The position numbers were made by a program, and so were the translations under genes. A stretch of DNA of 64,000 nt from Sphaerisporangium corydalis. Lineage in GTDB: Bacteria > Actinomycetota > Actinomycetes > Streptosporangiales > Streptosporangiaceae. The notes under the pieces are model-generated. The model saw only the letters and a list, made by a program, of their open reading frames with translations. It did no database searches and was not told the origin of the DNA. Positions 1-7,452 of the stretch are shown piece after piece. The first letter of the stretch is position 1, and each line of letters opens with the position of its first letter. The stretch lies in the NCBI RefSeq assembly GCF_025506355.1, contig NZ_JANZYP010000045.1, positions 1-64,000 of the forward strand, in the 5' to 3' direction.

Positions 1-405
1 AATGTGTCCCCGCCCCACCCCCGGCCACCCACCCCCCCTCCCGCCGATACGACGCACCCAAAACAGGCGCCGACACGGCGGGACGGGGTACGGCGAATTC
101 GGCGCCCTGTACGGCGCCGAGCCGAAAGGTCCTCGCCTCCGGCTCGGGCGTATTTTCAGGCCTAGCGGCCCTGCCGCCCCCCGCACCCCCGGTCCCGCGA
201 TCATCTCCTCGATCTCCTCGCACACGGGCATGTATTGGGCGCCGACGCCGTGGGGAGCGATACGGCGAAGCGGCGCCCCGTGCGGTGATCAACCGATAAA
301 CGCAGGCCCAGAGGCCCAGGCAGGCCACCAGGCCCAAGAAACGCCCGAGCCGAAGGCGAGGACCACGTCCGGGCCGGGAGGTGAAAGTTCCCCGCCCGGA
401 CTTCG
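1..405. repeat. Non-coding start of window with dispersed repeat copies
   Basis: No credible gene. The stretch contains pieces of a dispersed repeat found again near 6967-7361. One inverted copy spans about 67-160, with its core (reverse complement of CCCGAGCCGGAGGCGAGGACC) at 121-150. A weaker inverted half copy lies at 238-277, and a direct core copy at 342-364. The associated block resembles GGCGCCGAATTCGCCGTACC. An open frame runs through 2-433 but its Pro/Arg-rich translation resembles nothing and the repeat explains the sequence better. Confidence 0.55.
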
Positions 406-894
406 TCACTTCTCTACAAGGAGGCGGGCGTAGTTGGCCATCGAGCGCTGGTACCTCGGCAGATGCGGTGCCAGCGCCGTGATCACGATCGAGACGGCCT
501 CTCGCTCCCGCCCGACGTCGGTGAGGGCCAGGGCCAGTACGACCCGTAGCGCGTCGTCCAAATGGTCGGAGCCCTGCTCCATCTCGGCCGTGAGCAACGC
601 GATGCTCTCCTGAGGCAGGCCGACGTTCCGCAGCGAGCTGGACAGTTGGATCACCGCACGCCGCCGGCGCTCACCGGTCAACCCGGCCTGCAACGCCTCC
701 CGGTACAGCGGCGCGGCGCGATCCGAGTGCCCCGTGGAGTCGAACGAGCACGCCCGCTCGAACGCGGCGATCCCGCTACCCTCCGGCAGTTCGGCGGCGA
801 GCCCGTCGATCAGCGCCCGGAACTCTTCCTCGCCCCGCTCGTCGATGGAGGCCCAGGCCTCCGCGACCCGGCGCTCCCAATCCTCTTCATTCAT
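406..894 (-). CDS. Tetratricopeptide-repeat protein (TPR_5-like)
   Basis: A 162-residue, all-helical soluble protein with no signal peptide or membrane segment. Helix pairs rich in Ala, Leu and Arg (for example around FERACSFDSTGHSDRAAPLY and the LALALTDVGREREAVSIV stretch) match the TPR_5 group of short actinobacterial proteins that act as scaffolds of unknown partner. I start it at the ATG at 894 because GAGGG lies 7 nt upstream. The frame is open back to 1041 but that extension looks non-coding. It lies downstream of the DUF397/XRE pair on the same strand with a 180-bp gap, so it need not share a transcript. Function is not assignable. Confidence 0.7.
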   Translation of the reverse strand: MNEEDWERRVAEAWASIDERGEEEFRALIDGLAAELPEGSGIAAFERACSFDSTGHSDRAAPLYREALQAGLTGERRRRAVIQLSSSLRNVGLPQESIALLTAEMEQGSDHLDDALRVVLALALTDVGREREAVSIVITALAPHLPRYQRSMANYARLLVEK

Positions 895-1074
895 CCCCAT
901 ACCCTCACACACCCCGCTGGCCACATCACCACCGACCTGGCCCTGTTCGGACCGCCTCCTGAGCTGCGATGAGTCCAGGCGACATCCCAGAGCGGTGAAA
1001 GCGGGGGTGAGCACGGAGCGGTGGTGGCGGGGGTCGCGCACAGAGCATGAAGGACCGTCAAGCCACCACGTGCA

Positions 1075-1320
1075 CTACACGGCGCGCGTGGACGCGGAGC
1101 GGCCGAGCCACGCAGGCGGCGGGTCGAACTCCCGGTTCATGACGCCCTTCCAGAACGCCACATACTCCTCAGGAGTGAACCGCAGCGCCGGACCGTCAGG
1201 ATCCTTCGAGTCCCACATCAGCACCTGATCGTCCTGAATGTCCACTACAACGCAGTCGCCATTCTCGGTACTGAAGGTCGACTTCTTCCCGGCGCGGGAG
1301 GTGGATTCCGGCGAAGGCAT
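1075..1320 (-). CDS. DUF397 domain protein
   Basis: Small acidic protein (81 residues) with the DUF397 signature: a KSTFS-like N-terminal strand, NGDCVVVDI, then VLMWDSKDPDGPALRFTPEE and a final FWKGVMNREFD segment. DUF397 proteins are encoded next to XRE/DUF5753 regulators in actinomycetes and several are linked to differentiation control; their biochemical role is not settled. The ATG at 1320 has a strong AGGAGGGG site 4 nt upstream and gives the usual family length. An ATG at 1347, overlapping the stop of the upstream XRE gene (TGATG), is the alternative start. Translational coupling with the XRE gene is likely. Confidence 0.8.
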   Translation of the reverse strand: MPSPESTSRAGKKSTFSTENGDCVVVDIQDDQVLMWDSKDPDGPALRFTPEEYVAFWKGVMNREFDPPPAWLGRSASTRAV

Positions 1321-1346
1321 CCCACCCCTCCTCTCCGTAGCATCCA

Positions 1347-2207
1347 TCAAGAAGCTCCATGAGACCTAGCGGTGATCAAAGCGGCCGACTCCTGAGGGCT
1401 GAGCGCTTTTCCAGCTATGTTCCCCCACATAAGGGCGTATCGCCTAATTTCTCGCTCCGATTGGAGGACGAGACCGCTTGTCGCTTGCTCTAGGTACACA
1501 ACCCCCAGGTCAGCGGACTCCGGAAACTCCAGAACGTTGAAGGCTCCAGCCATTGCCGCATGCGCCCCAGTAGTAAACGGAAGCACCTGAATCACTACAT
1601 TCGGCAGCCGACCCATCTCCAGCAGGTGCTCGATCTGCCCCTTCATAGTGTCCGCGCTCCCCACCCGGCGATGGAGCACCGCCTCATCCAGTACGACGAA
1701 GAGCTGTACTGGGTGCTGATCGCGAGTCAACATTTCCTGACGTGCCATCTTCACCTTGATCATCTCATCGGCATCGACCACGCCTTCGACGTCAGTGGCC
1801 TCGATTACCGCCCAGGCATACTGAGACGTCTGCAGAATGCCGGGCACCACCTGGGTCTGATAGCTCCGGATCGTGGAGGCGTCGGCCTCCAGTCCGAGAT
1901 AGACCTCGAACTTCGGCTTCAGGCCCTTGCGGAATCGGTGCCACCAATCCCGGGTTCCGGCCCGCCGCGACAGCTCCAGAAGTTCTTCCCGCCGCGCTTC
2001 GTCAACGACCTTGTACAGATCGAGAAGGCTCTTGACATCCTTCGGCCGGATCCCCCGCTCCGCCCGCTCGACCCGGCTCAACCAGGACGAATCACACTCC
2101 AACTCGCGCGCGACGTCCTCCAGGCTGATACCGCGCCGCCCTCTCAGCTTGCGCAATTCCTGAGCGAGTCTCCGACGCTGCGCGAGTGGGCTGACATTAC
2201 GCACCAT
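1347..2207 (-). CDS. XRE-family regulator with DUF5753 domain
   Basis: 286-residue transcription regulator. Residues about 10-70 form an XRE helix-turn-helix (LRGRRGISLEDVARELECDS then SWLSRVERAERG). The rest is the DUF5753 domain (YLGLEADASTIRSYQTQVVP, GILQTSQYA, ending near ARSHGAS), the usual partner domain in actinomycete XRE/DUF397 modules. Start chosen at ATG 2207 because AAAGAGGTGAC sits directly upstream; the frame is open further up to 2438 but without a ribosome site. It overlaps or abuts the DUF397 gene and is divergent from an RsbW-like ATPase, a common arrangement in these modules. Target genes unknown. Confidence 0.9.
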   Translation of the reverse strand: MVRNVSPLAQRRRLAQELRKLRGRRGISLEDVARELECDSSWLSRVERAERGIRPKDVKSLLDLYKVVDEARREELLELSRRAGTRDWWHRFRKGLKPKFEVYLGLEADASTIRSYQTQVVPGILQTSQYAWAVIEATDVEGVVDADEMIKVKMARQEMLTRDQHPVQLFVVLDEAVLHRRVGSADTMKGQIEHLLEMGRLPNVVIQVLPFTTGAHAAMAGAFNVLEFPESADLGVVYLEQATSGLVLQSEREIRRYALMWGNIAGKALSPQESAALITARSHGAS

Positions 2208-2425
2208 GTCACCTCTTTCCTTCCGACGGGAGAACAGTTCGCCGCCACCCACAGGGGTTAGCGACCAACTTCTTTTGGCAAGCTGCCTGGATTCGCTTGT
2301 CAAGTAATCCTGCGCAAGCGATGCTGCCATCGTGCCAGCCAACGGCACTCTCCGTGTTCGAATCACCACACTCAGTTCAAGATTCTGGATTGGTACGTAC
2401 TTCACCGACTCCCCAAGGAACCTCA

Positions 2426-2869
2426 ATGACCGAAACATCGGATGGGCTTCGCAGCGTCAGCTGGGACCTCCCCCACGACCTGGCGATGGTGGGCAGGGCC
2501 AGGAACCTGGCGAAGGAGATCCTCACGGCCTGGAGCCTGGATCACCTGGTCGACGATGTGGTGCTGGTGATCGGCGAGCTTCTCGGCAACGCGATCTCGT
2601 ACGGCGCGCCGCCCATCCGGCTCTCCCTGTGGGCGGCGGCCGATGATCTCTGCGTGCGGGTCACCGACCACGGTCCGGGGCGGCCCTGCCGGCTCGACCT
2701 GGGGCTGGAAGCCATCTCAGGCCGAGGACTTCCGATCGTGCTGGCGCTCGCCGATGACGTCGGCGTGATTCCGGTGGCGGATGGGCCGGGAAAGACCGTG
2801 TGGGCCCGGTGGACCCTCGCGAATACGCCCCGCGAAGAGGCCGCGCTCGACCAGCGAGCACGTCCCTGA
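2426..2869 (+). CDS. RsbW-like ATP-binding protein (HATPase_c_2)
   Basis: 147-residue GHKL-type ATPase of the anti-sigma-factor kinase class. The N box is visible as GELLGNAISYGAPP, the G1 box as VTDHGPGRP and the G2 box as GRGLPIVLALADD. Proteins of this size lack sensor and phosphotransfer domains; relatives either bind sigma factors or phosphorylate anti-anti-sigma factors, while in actinomycetes many are orphan partners of XRE/DUF397 modules. The ATG at 2426 has AAGGAA 5 nt upstream. Divergent from the XRE gene, with 218 bp between the two starts. No sigma factor or STAS protein lies next to it, so its partner is unknown. Confidence 0.85.
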   Translation: MTETSDGLRSVSWDLPHDLAMVGRARNLAKEILTAWSLDHLVDDVVLVIGELLGNAISYGAPPIRLSLWAAADDLCVRVTDHGPGRPCRLDLGLEAISGRGLPIVLALADDVGVIPVADGPGKTVWARWTLANTPREEAALDQRARP

Positions 2870-2901
2870 ACCGAAATCCCAAGCACCGTCCGGGCCTCAA
2901 A

Positions 2902-2967
2902 GGAGGCGAAGCCTCCAGGAAGAACAGCCCGAGCCGGAGTGCGCGCCAGCGCGCGCAGGCGAGGACC
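2902..2967 (+). repeat. Interrupted copy of the dispersed repeat core, with hairpins
   Basis: A GGAGGC-GAA-GCCTCC hairpin (2902-2916) follows the ATPase gene. Then comes the dispersed-repeat core, split in two: GCCCGAGCCGGAG at 2927-2939 and GGCGAGGACC at 2958-2967. The separating bases form a perfect inverted repeat, TGCGCGC-CAGC-GCGCGCA (2940-2957). In intact copies (for example 7329-7355) the two halves are directly joined. Confidence 0.55.
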
Positions 2968-3014
2968 ATGCCTGTGAGCCGCTCAGCCATATAGGTACGG
3001 AAGGAAGGCCCGCT

Positions 3015-3644
3015 TTGGCTACCACCTCACCAGCCGACAGTTGGCTTCGCGGTCTTCGTCCCCAGTTCGCGCCGATCACTCAGGAGGATTATGAGGCGCT
3101 GCCCGAAGCGATCTCCATGGCTATCGAGATCGTTGATGGATACGCGGCATACCGCGCCGCGCCGACGCCGGATCATCAGACTGCGAGCAGGCGGCTGGCG
3201 AATGTGTTGGAGCGGCATGCTCGTGCGGCGATGAGCAAGGGCCACGAGTGTGTCACGGTGAACACCGACGTGGATCTACGCCTTCGAGACCTTCCGCTCC
3301 TCAACCGGAGGCCCGACATCGCGCTCTATCGGTGTCTGGATCGCGAGCGGGGGGAACGACTCCGCGCTGAGCACGCTCTTCTGGTCATCGAGATCGTGTC
3401 GCCAGGATCCGAAACCCAGGACACGACTGACAAGCTCGGTGAATACGCCAAAGCCGGTATCCCGCACTACTGGATCGTCCGGCTGGACCTCACCGGTGTC
3501 TCGATCATCGAGCGCTACCGGCTGGATCGGGCGACGACCCTCTACAAGCACGTGGGCACGTTCATGAAGGACGAACGTAGTGAGACACCCAAGGTCAGCA
3601 ACCCCATCCCCATCGTGATCGACTGGACCGAGCTGATGTTCTGA
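3015..3644 (+). CDS. Uma2-family (DUF820) putative restriction endonuclease-like protein
   Basis: 209-residue protein of the Uma2/DUF820 family, which has a PD-(D/E)XK nuclease fold. The catalytic series is visible: Asp101 in NRRPDIALY, then Glu126 in LLVIEIVSPGSETQDTTDK and Lys140, followed by the typical GEYAKAGIPHYWIVRLD strand. Family members are abundant in cyanobacteria and actinomycetes; their biological role is uncertain. The start is a TTG at 3015 with GGAAGGAAGG upstream, giving the expected N-terminus; a longer in-frame extension to 2781 overlaps the previous gene and the repeat and was not used. Stop is 12 bp from the convergent GNAT gene. Confidence 0.8.
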   Translation: MATTSPADSWLRGLRPQFAPITQEDYEALPEAISMAIEIVDGYAAYRAAPTPDHQTASRRLANVLERHARAAMSKGHECVTVNTDVDLRLRDLPLLNRRPDIALYRCLDRERGERLRAEHALLVIEIVSPGSETQDTTDKLGEYAKAGIPHYWIVRLDLTGVSIIERYRLDRATTLYKHVGTFMKDERSETPKVSNPIPIVIDWTELMF

Positions 3645-3656
3645 CCCCGTGGAGGG

Positions 3657-4181
3657 TCATTTCGTCATGGGAAGACTCAGGTGCCAGAGGGTCTCCCCGT
3701 CGTGGGATTGGTCGGTCGGGGTGAGGCCGGCGGTGGTGGCGACGGCGGCGGAGGCCGTGTGGGCGGGGTGGATGTGGGCGATGACCGCCTGTACCGGCTG
3801 CCGTCCGAGCCAGGCGACGAGTCCCCTGGCCGCTTCGCCGCCGATGCCGCGCCGCTGCCACGGGGTGCCCACCACCCAGGCGATCTCCGCGACCGTTCCT
3901 TCGCCGGACGGGCCGATCGTCGCCTGGACGGTGCCCGTCAGACAGCCCTCGTCCCGGAGCCGGATCACCCAGTTGCACCAGGACACGGCCGGGTCGGGCG
4001 AGCCCGCGAGCATGCTCTGGTAACGGCGGCGCAGCGCTTCGAGACCGTCCGGCGCACCACCGATGAACGCGTGCAAGGCCGGGTCCCCCAGCACCTCGCA
4101 CATCTCCTCGGCATGCCCGACAACAAGCGGCAGCAACTCAAGCCGCTCGGTAGAAATGACCTCGGCCTCCACGACCGTCAT
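3657..4181 (-). CDS. GNAT-family N-acetyltransferase
   Basis: 174-residue acetyltransferase of the RimJ/RimL-like (Acetyltransf_3) type: N-terminal STERLELLPLVVGHAEEM, then the acetyl-CoA loop region WVVGTPWQRRGIGGEAARGL (Q/R-R-x-G-x-G/A pattern) and a C-terminal beta region. Substrate cannot be read from sequence. Start placed at ATG 4181, giving MTVVEAEVISTERL, which matches the family start. The same frame continues upstream without a stop into a remnant of an XRE antitoxin (4230-4367), so a fusion product is formally possible though less likely. Convergent with the Uma2-family gene. Confidence 0.8.
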   Translation of the reverse strand: MTVVEAEVISTERLELLPLVVGHAEEMCEVLGDPALHAFIGGAPDGLEALRRRYQSMLAGSPDPAVSWCNWVIRLRDEGCLTGTVQATIGPSGEGTVAEIAWVVGTPWQRRGIGGEAARGLVAWLGRQPVQAVIAHIHPAHTASAAVATTAGLTPTDQSHDGETLWHLSLPMTK

Positions 4182-4229
4182 GCCGCCGCCTATCCTCGAT
4201 CTTTGACCGGCACTCTGAATCGAACCCAT

Positions 4230-4367
4230 GTTGCGGCATTGCTCCTGAAAGCCAAATTCGCGAACCTCGGCGAGTCGCTCCTGCTTGCCGATTTCAACAG
4301 CGGGCTCACCGCCAGCACGCTCGATGTGCTCAGCCCGGATGTCTCGCCACCGCACATAACCAGTCAT
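4230..4367 (-). pseudogene. Remnant of an XRE antitoxin N-terminus
   Basis: From ATG 4367 the translation reads MTGYVRWRDIRAEHIERAGG and continues with a KQERLAEVRE-like helix. This resembles the N-terminal extension of a common actinobacterial XRE antitoxin family, recognised from memory as RWRDIRA...GKQ.LLAEVR followed by HRLAELRK and the helix-turn-helix. Here the similarity stops after LAEVRE; no helix-turn-helix follows and no toxin gene is seen upstream. The frame then runs into the GNAT gene. I read it as a truncated toxin-antitoxin leftover. The rest of the gap 4182-4503 holds nothing else that I recognise. Confidence 0.45.
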
Positions 4368-4503
4368 CTGCGCCCCCACTCGCGCTCATGACGCAAGTAG
4401 AACTCAATCGATGGAGAGCTCGCAGGTGCCCACTGAAACCAGCGGCGCCAAATCGTGGAAGCGAGTGCCAGAGCAACTCCTGGGAGTGTGCTGGCCAGAG
4501 GTT

Positions 4504-6723
4504 CTAAAGGATCATCGCGAGGGGTTCGGGTGGGGTGGGGGGTTGGAGGTGGGCGGAGGTGAGGAGGCGGGGGTCGGGGGTGGGGCGGACGCGGACGTAG
4601 GAGAAGCGGTCGGCGGAGTAGACGCGGACGCCGTCGGTGCGGCACTGGCGCATCAGGACTTCGTCCCAGTCCTCTGACAGGTCCGCGATGCCCAGGGCGA
4701 GGAGGGTCTGGCGGCGGCCCAGGAGCGCGCCGCCCGCGAGTTCGGGGAGGAAGCGGTGCTCGGCGCCGGGCTGGCGGAGCAGTGTCGCGCCGGTCTCCGT
4801 GATGTGCGCGTAGTAGGAGGCCTTGCCGACGATGTCGGCGTCCACGGCGGAGAAGTACCGTGCCAGGTCGGCCAGGTAGTGCTCCCCGTACAGGTCACGG
4901 GGGTCCAGGATCGCGACCAGGTCGCCATCGGCCAGGCGGAGCGCCCGGTCGAGCGCCGCCCCCCTGGTCAGGGGACTGGTGGCCTGCCGGACCACCACAT
5001 CGCCCGAGGGCTTGACGCTCTCCGGGACGTGCGGGGCGGCGGCCTGACGAGCCGCCACATCACCTGCGGGCATCACGCTGTCCGGGCCGTGCTGGGTGGC
5101 GGCCTGACGGGCCGCCCCATCGTCTGTGGGCATCACGCTGTGCGGGGTGGCGGACTCCTGTTGTGTGGTGCGGATGGCCTTTTCCACGAGGGTGGCGTCC
5201 AGGCCGTCCGCGACGATCACGAGCTGGGCCGGGGCGTGGGTCTGGCGCCGTAGCTGGGTGAGCAGGTGGTCCAGTTCCGCCGCACCGGTGACGGCCGCGA
5301 TGGCCGTGATCGTGGCCGCGTTCCGTACGGAGGGCAGGCCGGCGGTGTCGAGGAGCGGGTCGAGCAGGGGGGTGACCGGGACGGCGGCCCGCCAGGCGCG
5401 GTAGGTCTCGGCGTCACGTTCGGGGACGGCCGCGAGGTACTCGCCGATCGAGTCGGCGGCATGCCTCGTGGAGGCCTCGTCGGCGGGGATGGGGGCGGCG
5501 AGCCGCATGACGGGAGTGCCGCAGGCGATCACCTCGGCCACGGTACGCGCGTCGGCGTCCGGCCCGGCGAGCACCACGGAGGCCGAGCGGTAGGCGGTCA
5601 GCAGGTCGTCGTAGGTGGCCTTGTCGGTGATCAGCGGCCGCCAGCCGCCATCGGGCCGACCGTTCGCGTGGCGACCCGCTCCGGAGGTTTCAGCCGCCGA
5701 AGGATCGCTATGGACGGCCGCCGCCGGGGGGAGGGCGCCCAGGAAGGTGGTGCCGAGGAGGGCCGTGCCGGAGCGGGGGGTGGCGGCGGGGATCAGGTTG
5801 TGGACGCGGGGCTGGACGGCGTGCGGCAGGATCCCGATGCGGTCGTGGCGAAGCGCGGCCCGCCACTCGCGCGCCCGCGCCTCCGAGGTCGCCAGCACGT
5901 GGTCGAACAGCGAGGCCATGGGCACGCTGGTGGAGATCGGCCCGCCAGAGTGCCAGAACATCGTGCGGATGCCCCGGCGGCTGCACTCCTCCACGAGGTC
6001 GCGCAGGCCACGGGTACGACCGGCGAGTTCCTCCAGCCAGCGCCCGCCGTTGCCCTGGCGCGGCCCAGGGCGTACGGATTCGACGAAGAGCAGGTGGGGG
6101 CGGTGCTCGTCCAGCATCGCCTGCCAGTTGTCGGGGCCGAAGTTGGTGACCTGGCGCCACTCGTAGCGGAACAGGGCCTCGGACTGCCGGTCCACGATGG
6201 CCGCCACGGTCAGGTACGGCCGGGCCAGCGGGCCCTTGGGCACCACGAATCCCTCGGCCATGGCGGCGGAGACGGCCGGGCCGGCGGTGTCGGGGACGAC
6301 GGGCGCCACAGGGGGGACCTCGACGGCCGGCGGGGCCGGGGAGAAGTCGGACCGCTTCGGCGCGGAGGGCTTGCCGATGGGGGTACGGAGGGTGCGGGCG
6401 ACCTCGCCCGGATTCTTGGTGTGGATGGCGTCCCCGAGCTTGGACCACCGGCTGGCCTGCACCGACTCAAGGCGCCATTGGGCGACCTCGGTCTGGTAGC
6501 GCTGCTCGGCGAGGTTCTTCGCCAGCTGGGCCGCCTGCCTCTCGATGGCCTTCAGCCGCGCCTCGGCCTCGCGAGCGCGCGTGAGGGCCTCGGCCTCCGA
6601 TTCGGCCGCTTTCGCCAGCCGTTCCTGGTAGCCGGCCAGCAGCCGGGTGAGCTCGGCGGCACCCGAGGCCGCCGCGACGGCCGCTTCGAGGGCCGACCGG
6701 GTTCGCTCCAACTCATCACTCAT
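4504..6723 (-). CDS. Coiled-coil, CgeB-like and GT2 glycosyltransferase fusion
   Basis: 739 residues. Residues 1-110 are a charged Ala/Glu/Arg coiled coil (LERTRSALEAAVAAAS and onward). Residues about 165-460 resemble CgeB/DUF3880-type glycosyltransferases (WRQVTNFGPDNWQAMLDEHR, FWHSGGPISTSVP, then VIACGTPVMRL). Residues about 460-720 are a GT2 (GT-A) domain with the donor-metal region ADGDLVAILDPRDLYGEHYL. Between the first GT2 strands and that motif lies a three-copy 20-residue repeat (residues about 525-581, DNA 4981-5150). Start at ATG 6723. Divergent from the asparagine-synthase-like gene. Acceptor unknown; cell-surface or spore glycosylation is inference. Confidence 0.75.
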   Translation of the reverse strand: MSDELERTRSALEAAVAAASGAAELTRLLAGYQERLAKAAESEAEALTRAREAEARLKAIERQAAQLAKNLAEQRYQTEVAQWRLESVQASRWSKLGDAIHTKNPGEVARTLRTPIGKPSAPKRSDFSPAPPAVEVPPVAPVVPDTAGPAVSAAMAEGFVVPKGPLARPYLTVAAIVDRQSEALFRYEWRQVTNFGPDNWQAMLDEHRPHLLFVESVRPGPRQGNGGRWLEELAGRTRGLRDLVEECSRRGIRTMFWHSGGPISTSVPMASLFDHVLATSEARAREWRAALRHDRIGILPHAVQPRVHNLIPAATPRSGTALLGTTFLGALPPAAAVHSDPSAAETSGAGRHANGRPDGGWRPLITDKATYDDLLTAYRSASVVLAGPDADARTVAEVIACGTPVMRLAAPIPADEASTRHAADSIGEYLAAVPERDAETYRAWRAAVPVTPLLDPLLDTAGLPSVRNAATITAIAAVTGAAELDHLLTQLRRQTHAPAQLVIVADGLDATLVEKAIRTTQQESATPHSVMPTDDGAARQAATQHGPDSVMPAGDVAARQAAAPHVPESVKPSGDVVVRQATSPLTRGAALDRALRLADGDLVAILDPRDLYGEHYLADLARYFSAVDADIVGKASYYAHITETGATLLRQPGAEHRFLPELAGGALLGRRQTLLALGIADLSEDWDEVLMRQCRTDGVRVYSADRFSYVRVRPTPDPRLLTSAHLQPPTPPEPLAMIL
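4981..5150 (-). repeat. 60-bp in-frame tandem repeat in the glycosyltransferase
   Basis: Three copies with an exact 60-bp period (4981-5040, 5041-5100, 5101 to about 5150, the last slightly short). On the plus strand each copy begins GGCCTG and carries CAT-C at the same offset. Copies two and three are most alike. The repeat encodes about 20 residues per unit (SVMP..DVAARQAA pattern) and keeps the reading frame. Confidence 0.85.
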
Positions 6724-6841
6724 GCCATCACCGTGTCCCCAGACGTCCAGCCAGAATAATCGCAGATCCCAACCCACCACCCCGAACCCTCACAAGTCCC
6801 ACCCATCTTCCAAGGTCCCACCCCGACCGACCCGTAGACCT

Positions 6842-6961
6842 AGCGATCGGCCAACGGGTAGGCGAGACGATCGGCCGACCGGTAGGCCAGGCGATTGGCC
6901 GACCGTTGGGCCAAGCGATCAGCCGACCGGTAAGCCCGGCGATCGGCCGCCGGTCCGCCAC
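6842..6961. repeat. 24-bp tandem repeat array, five units
   Basis: Five consecutive 24-bp units at 6842, 6866, 6890, 6914 and 6938, of the form RGCGATCGGCCGACCGGTAG followed by GCCA. Units differ from each other at one to several positions; the fifth is the most degraded, and a partial unit (CCGACCGACCCGTAG) precedes the first. Each contains the palindromic core CGATCGGCCGACCG. The array lies in the spacer between two divergent genes, not in a coding frame. Confidence 0.85.
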
Positions 6962-6966
6962 CGCGA

Positions 6967-7361
6967 AGGGCGCCGAATTCGCCGTACTCCGTCCCGCTGA
7001 CTCGGCGCCGGGCACAAGACCCCTGATGGCGAGGCAGAAGGGGCAACCCCGGAGGCGAACGGGATCAGGGGGGCCAGCCCGGCCGGTAGGTCCTTGGAAA
7101 ACTGCCCGAGCCGAAGGCGAGGACCTTTGACCGGTTCGCCGCCGCACGTCGGCGCCGGATTCGCCGTACCACCGCCCACCGTGTCGGCGCCGGGTAAAAG
7201 ACCTCGATGGCAAGCCCGGAGGGCAATCCCGGAGGGGTGGCAAGGCAGGAGGGCGACCCCGAGGCGAGCGGAGTCGGGGGTGGCGGGCGATGGCGGCGCG
7301 GGCGGAAGGGCCGGGAGGCCTTGGGAAACTGCCCGAGCCGGAGGCGAGGACCTTTTCAGGG
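6967..7361. repeat. Two long copies of the dispersed GC-rich repeat
   Basis: Two consecutive non-coding copies, about 6967-7133 and 7151-7361. Each starts near GGCGCCGRATTCGCCGTACC, contains a second TCGGCGCCGGG block, a purine-rich middle of variable length, and ends with CTGCCCGAGCCGRAGGCGAG GACCTTT (cores at 7102-7128 and 7329-7355). Inverted copies occur at the window start. The whole gap 6724-7452 contains no credible gene: only this repeat, the 24-bp array and the promoter regions of the two divergent genes. Confidence 0.65.
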
Positions 7362-7452
7362 GTGCGGTGGGGCTGGGGCGATGGGGGGTTTTCTGGGGTG
7401 AAGGTGTGGGAGTCCGTACACTCTGCAGGGACTCGCTGAGGGGAGAGGTCCC

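Noticed and set aside
2781-3014. N-terminal extension of the Uma2-family protein
   Set aside because: It overlaps the upstream ATPase gene and the dispersed repeat, and the TTG at 3015 has a good ribosome site and normal family length.
5266-6759. Long open frame on the plus strand opposite the glycosyltransferase (and similar ones opposite glgX, treS, GH48, GH9 and the ABC permease)
   Set aside because: Gly/Arg/Val-rich or Arg/Pro-rich translations with no domain, produced by GC-rich third positions of the true gene.
6842-6961. CRISPR-like array
   Set aside because: The units are directly joined with no spacers and are degenerate; no cas genes are present. It is a tandem repeat.
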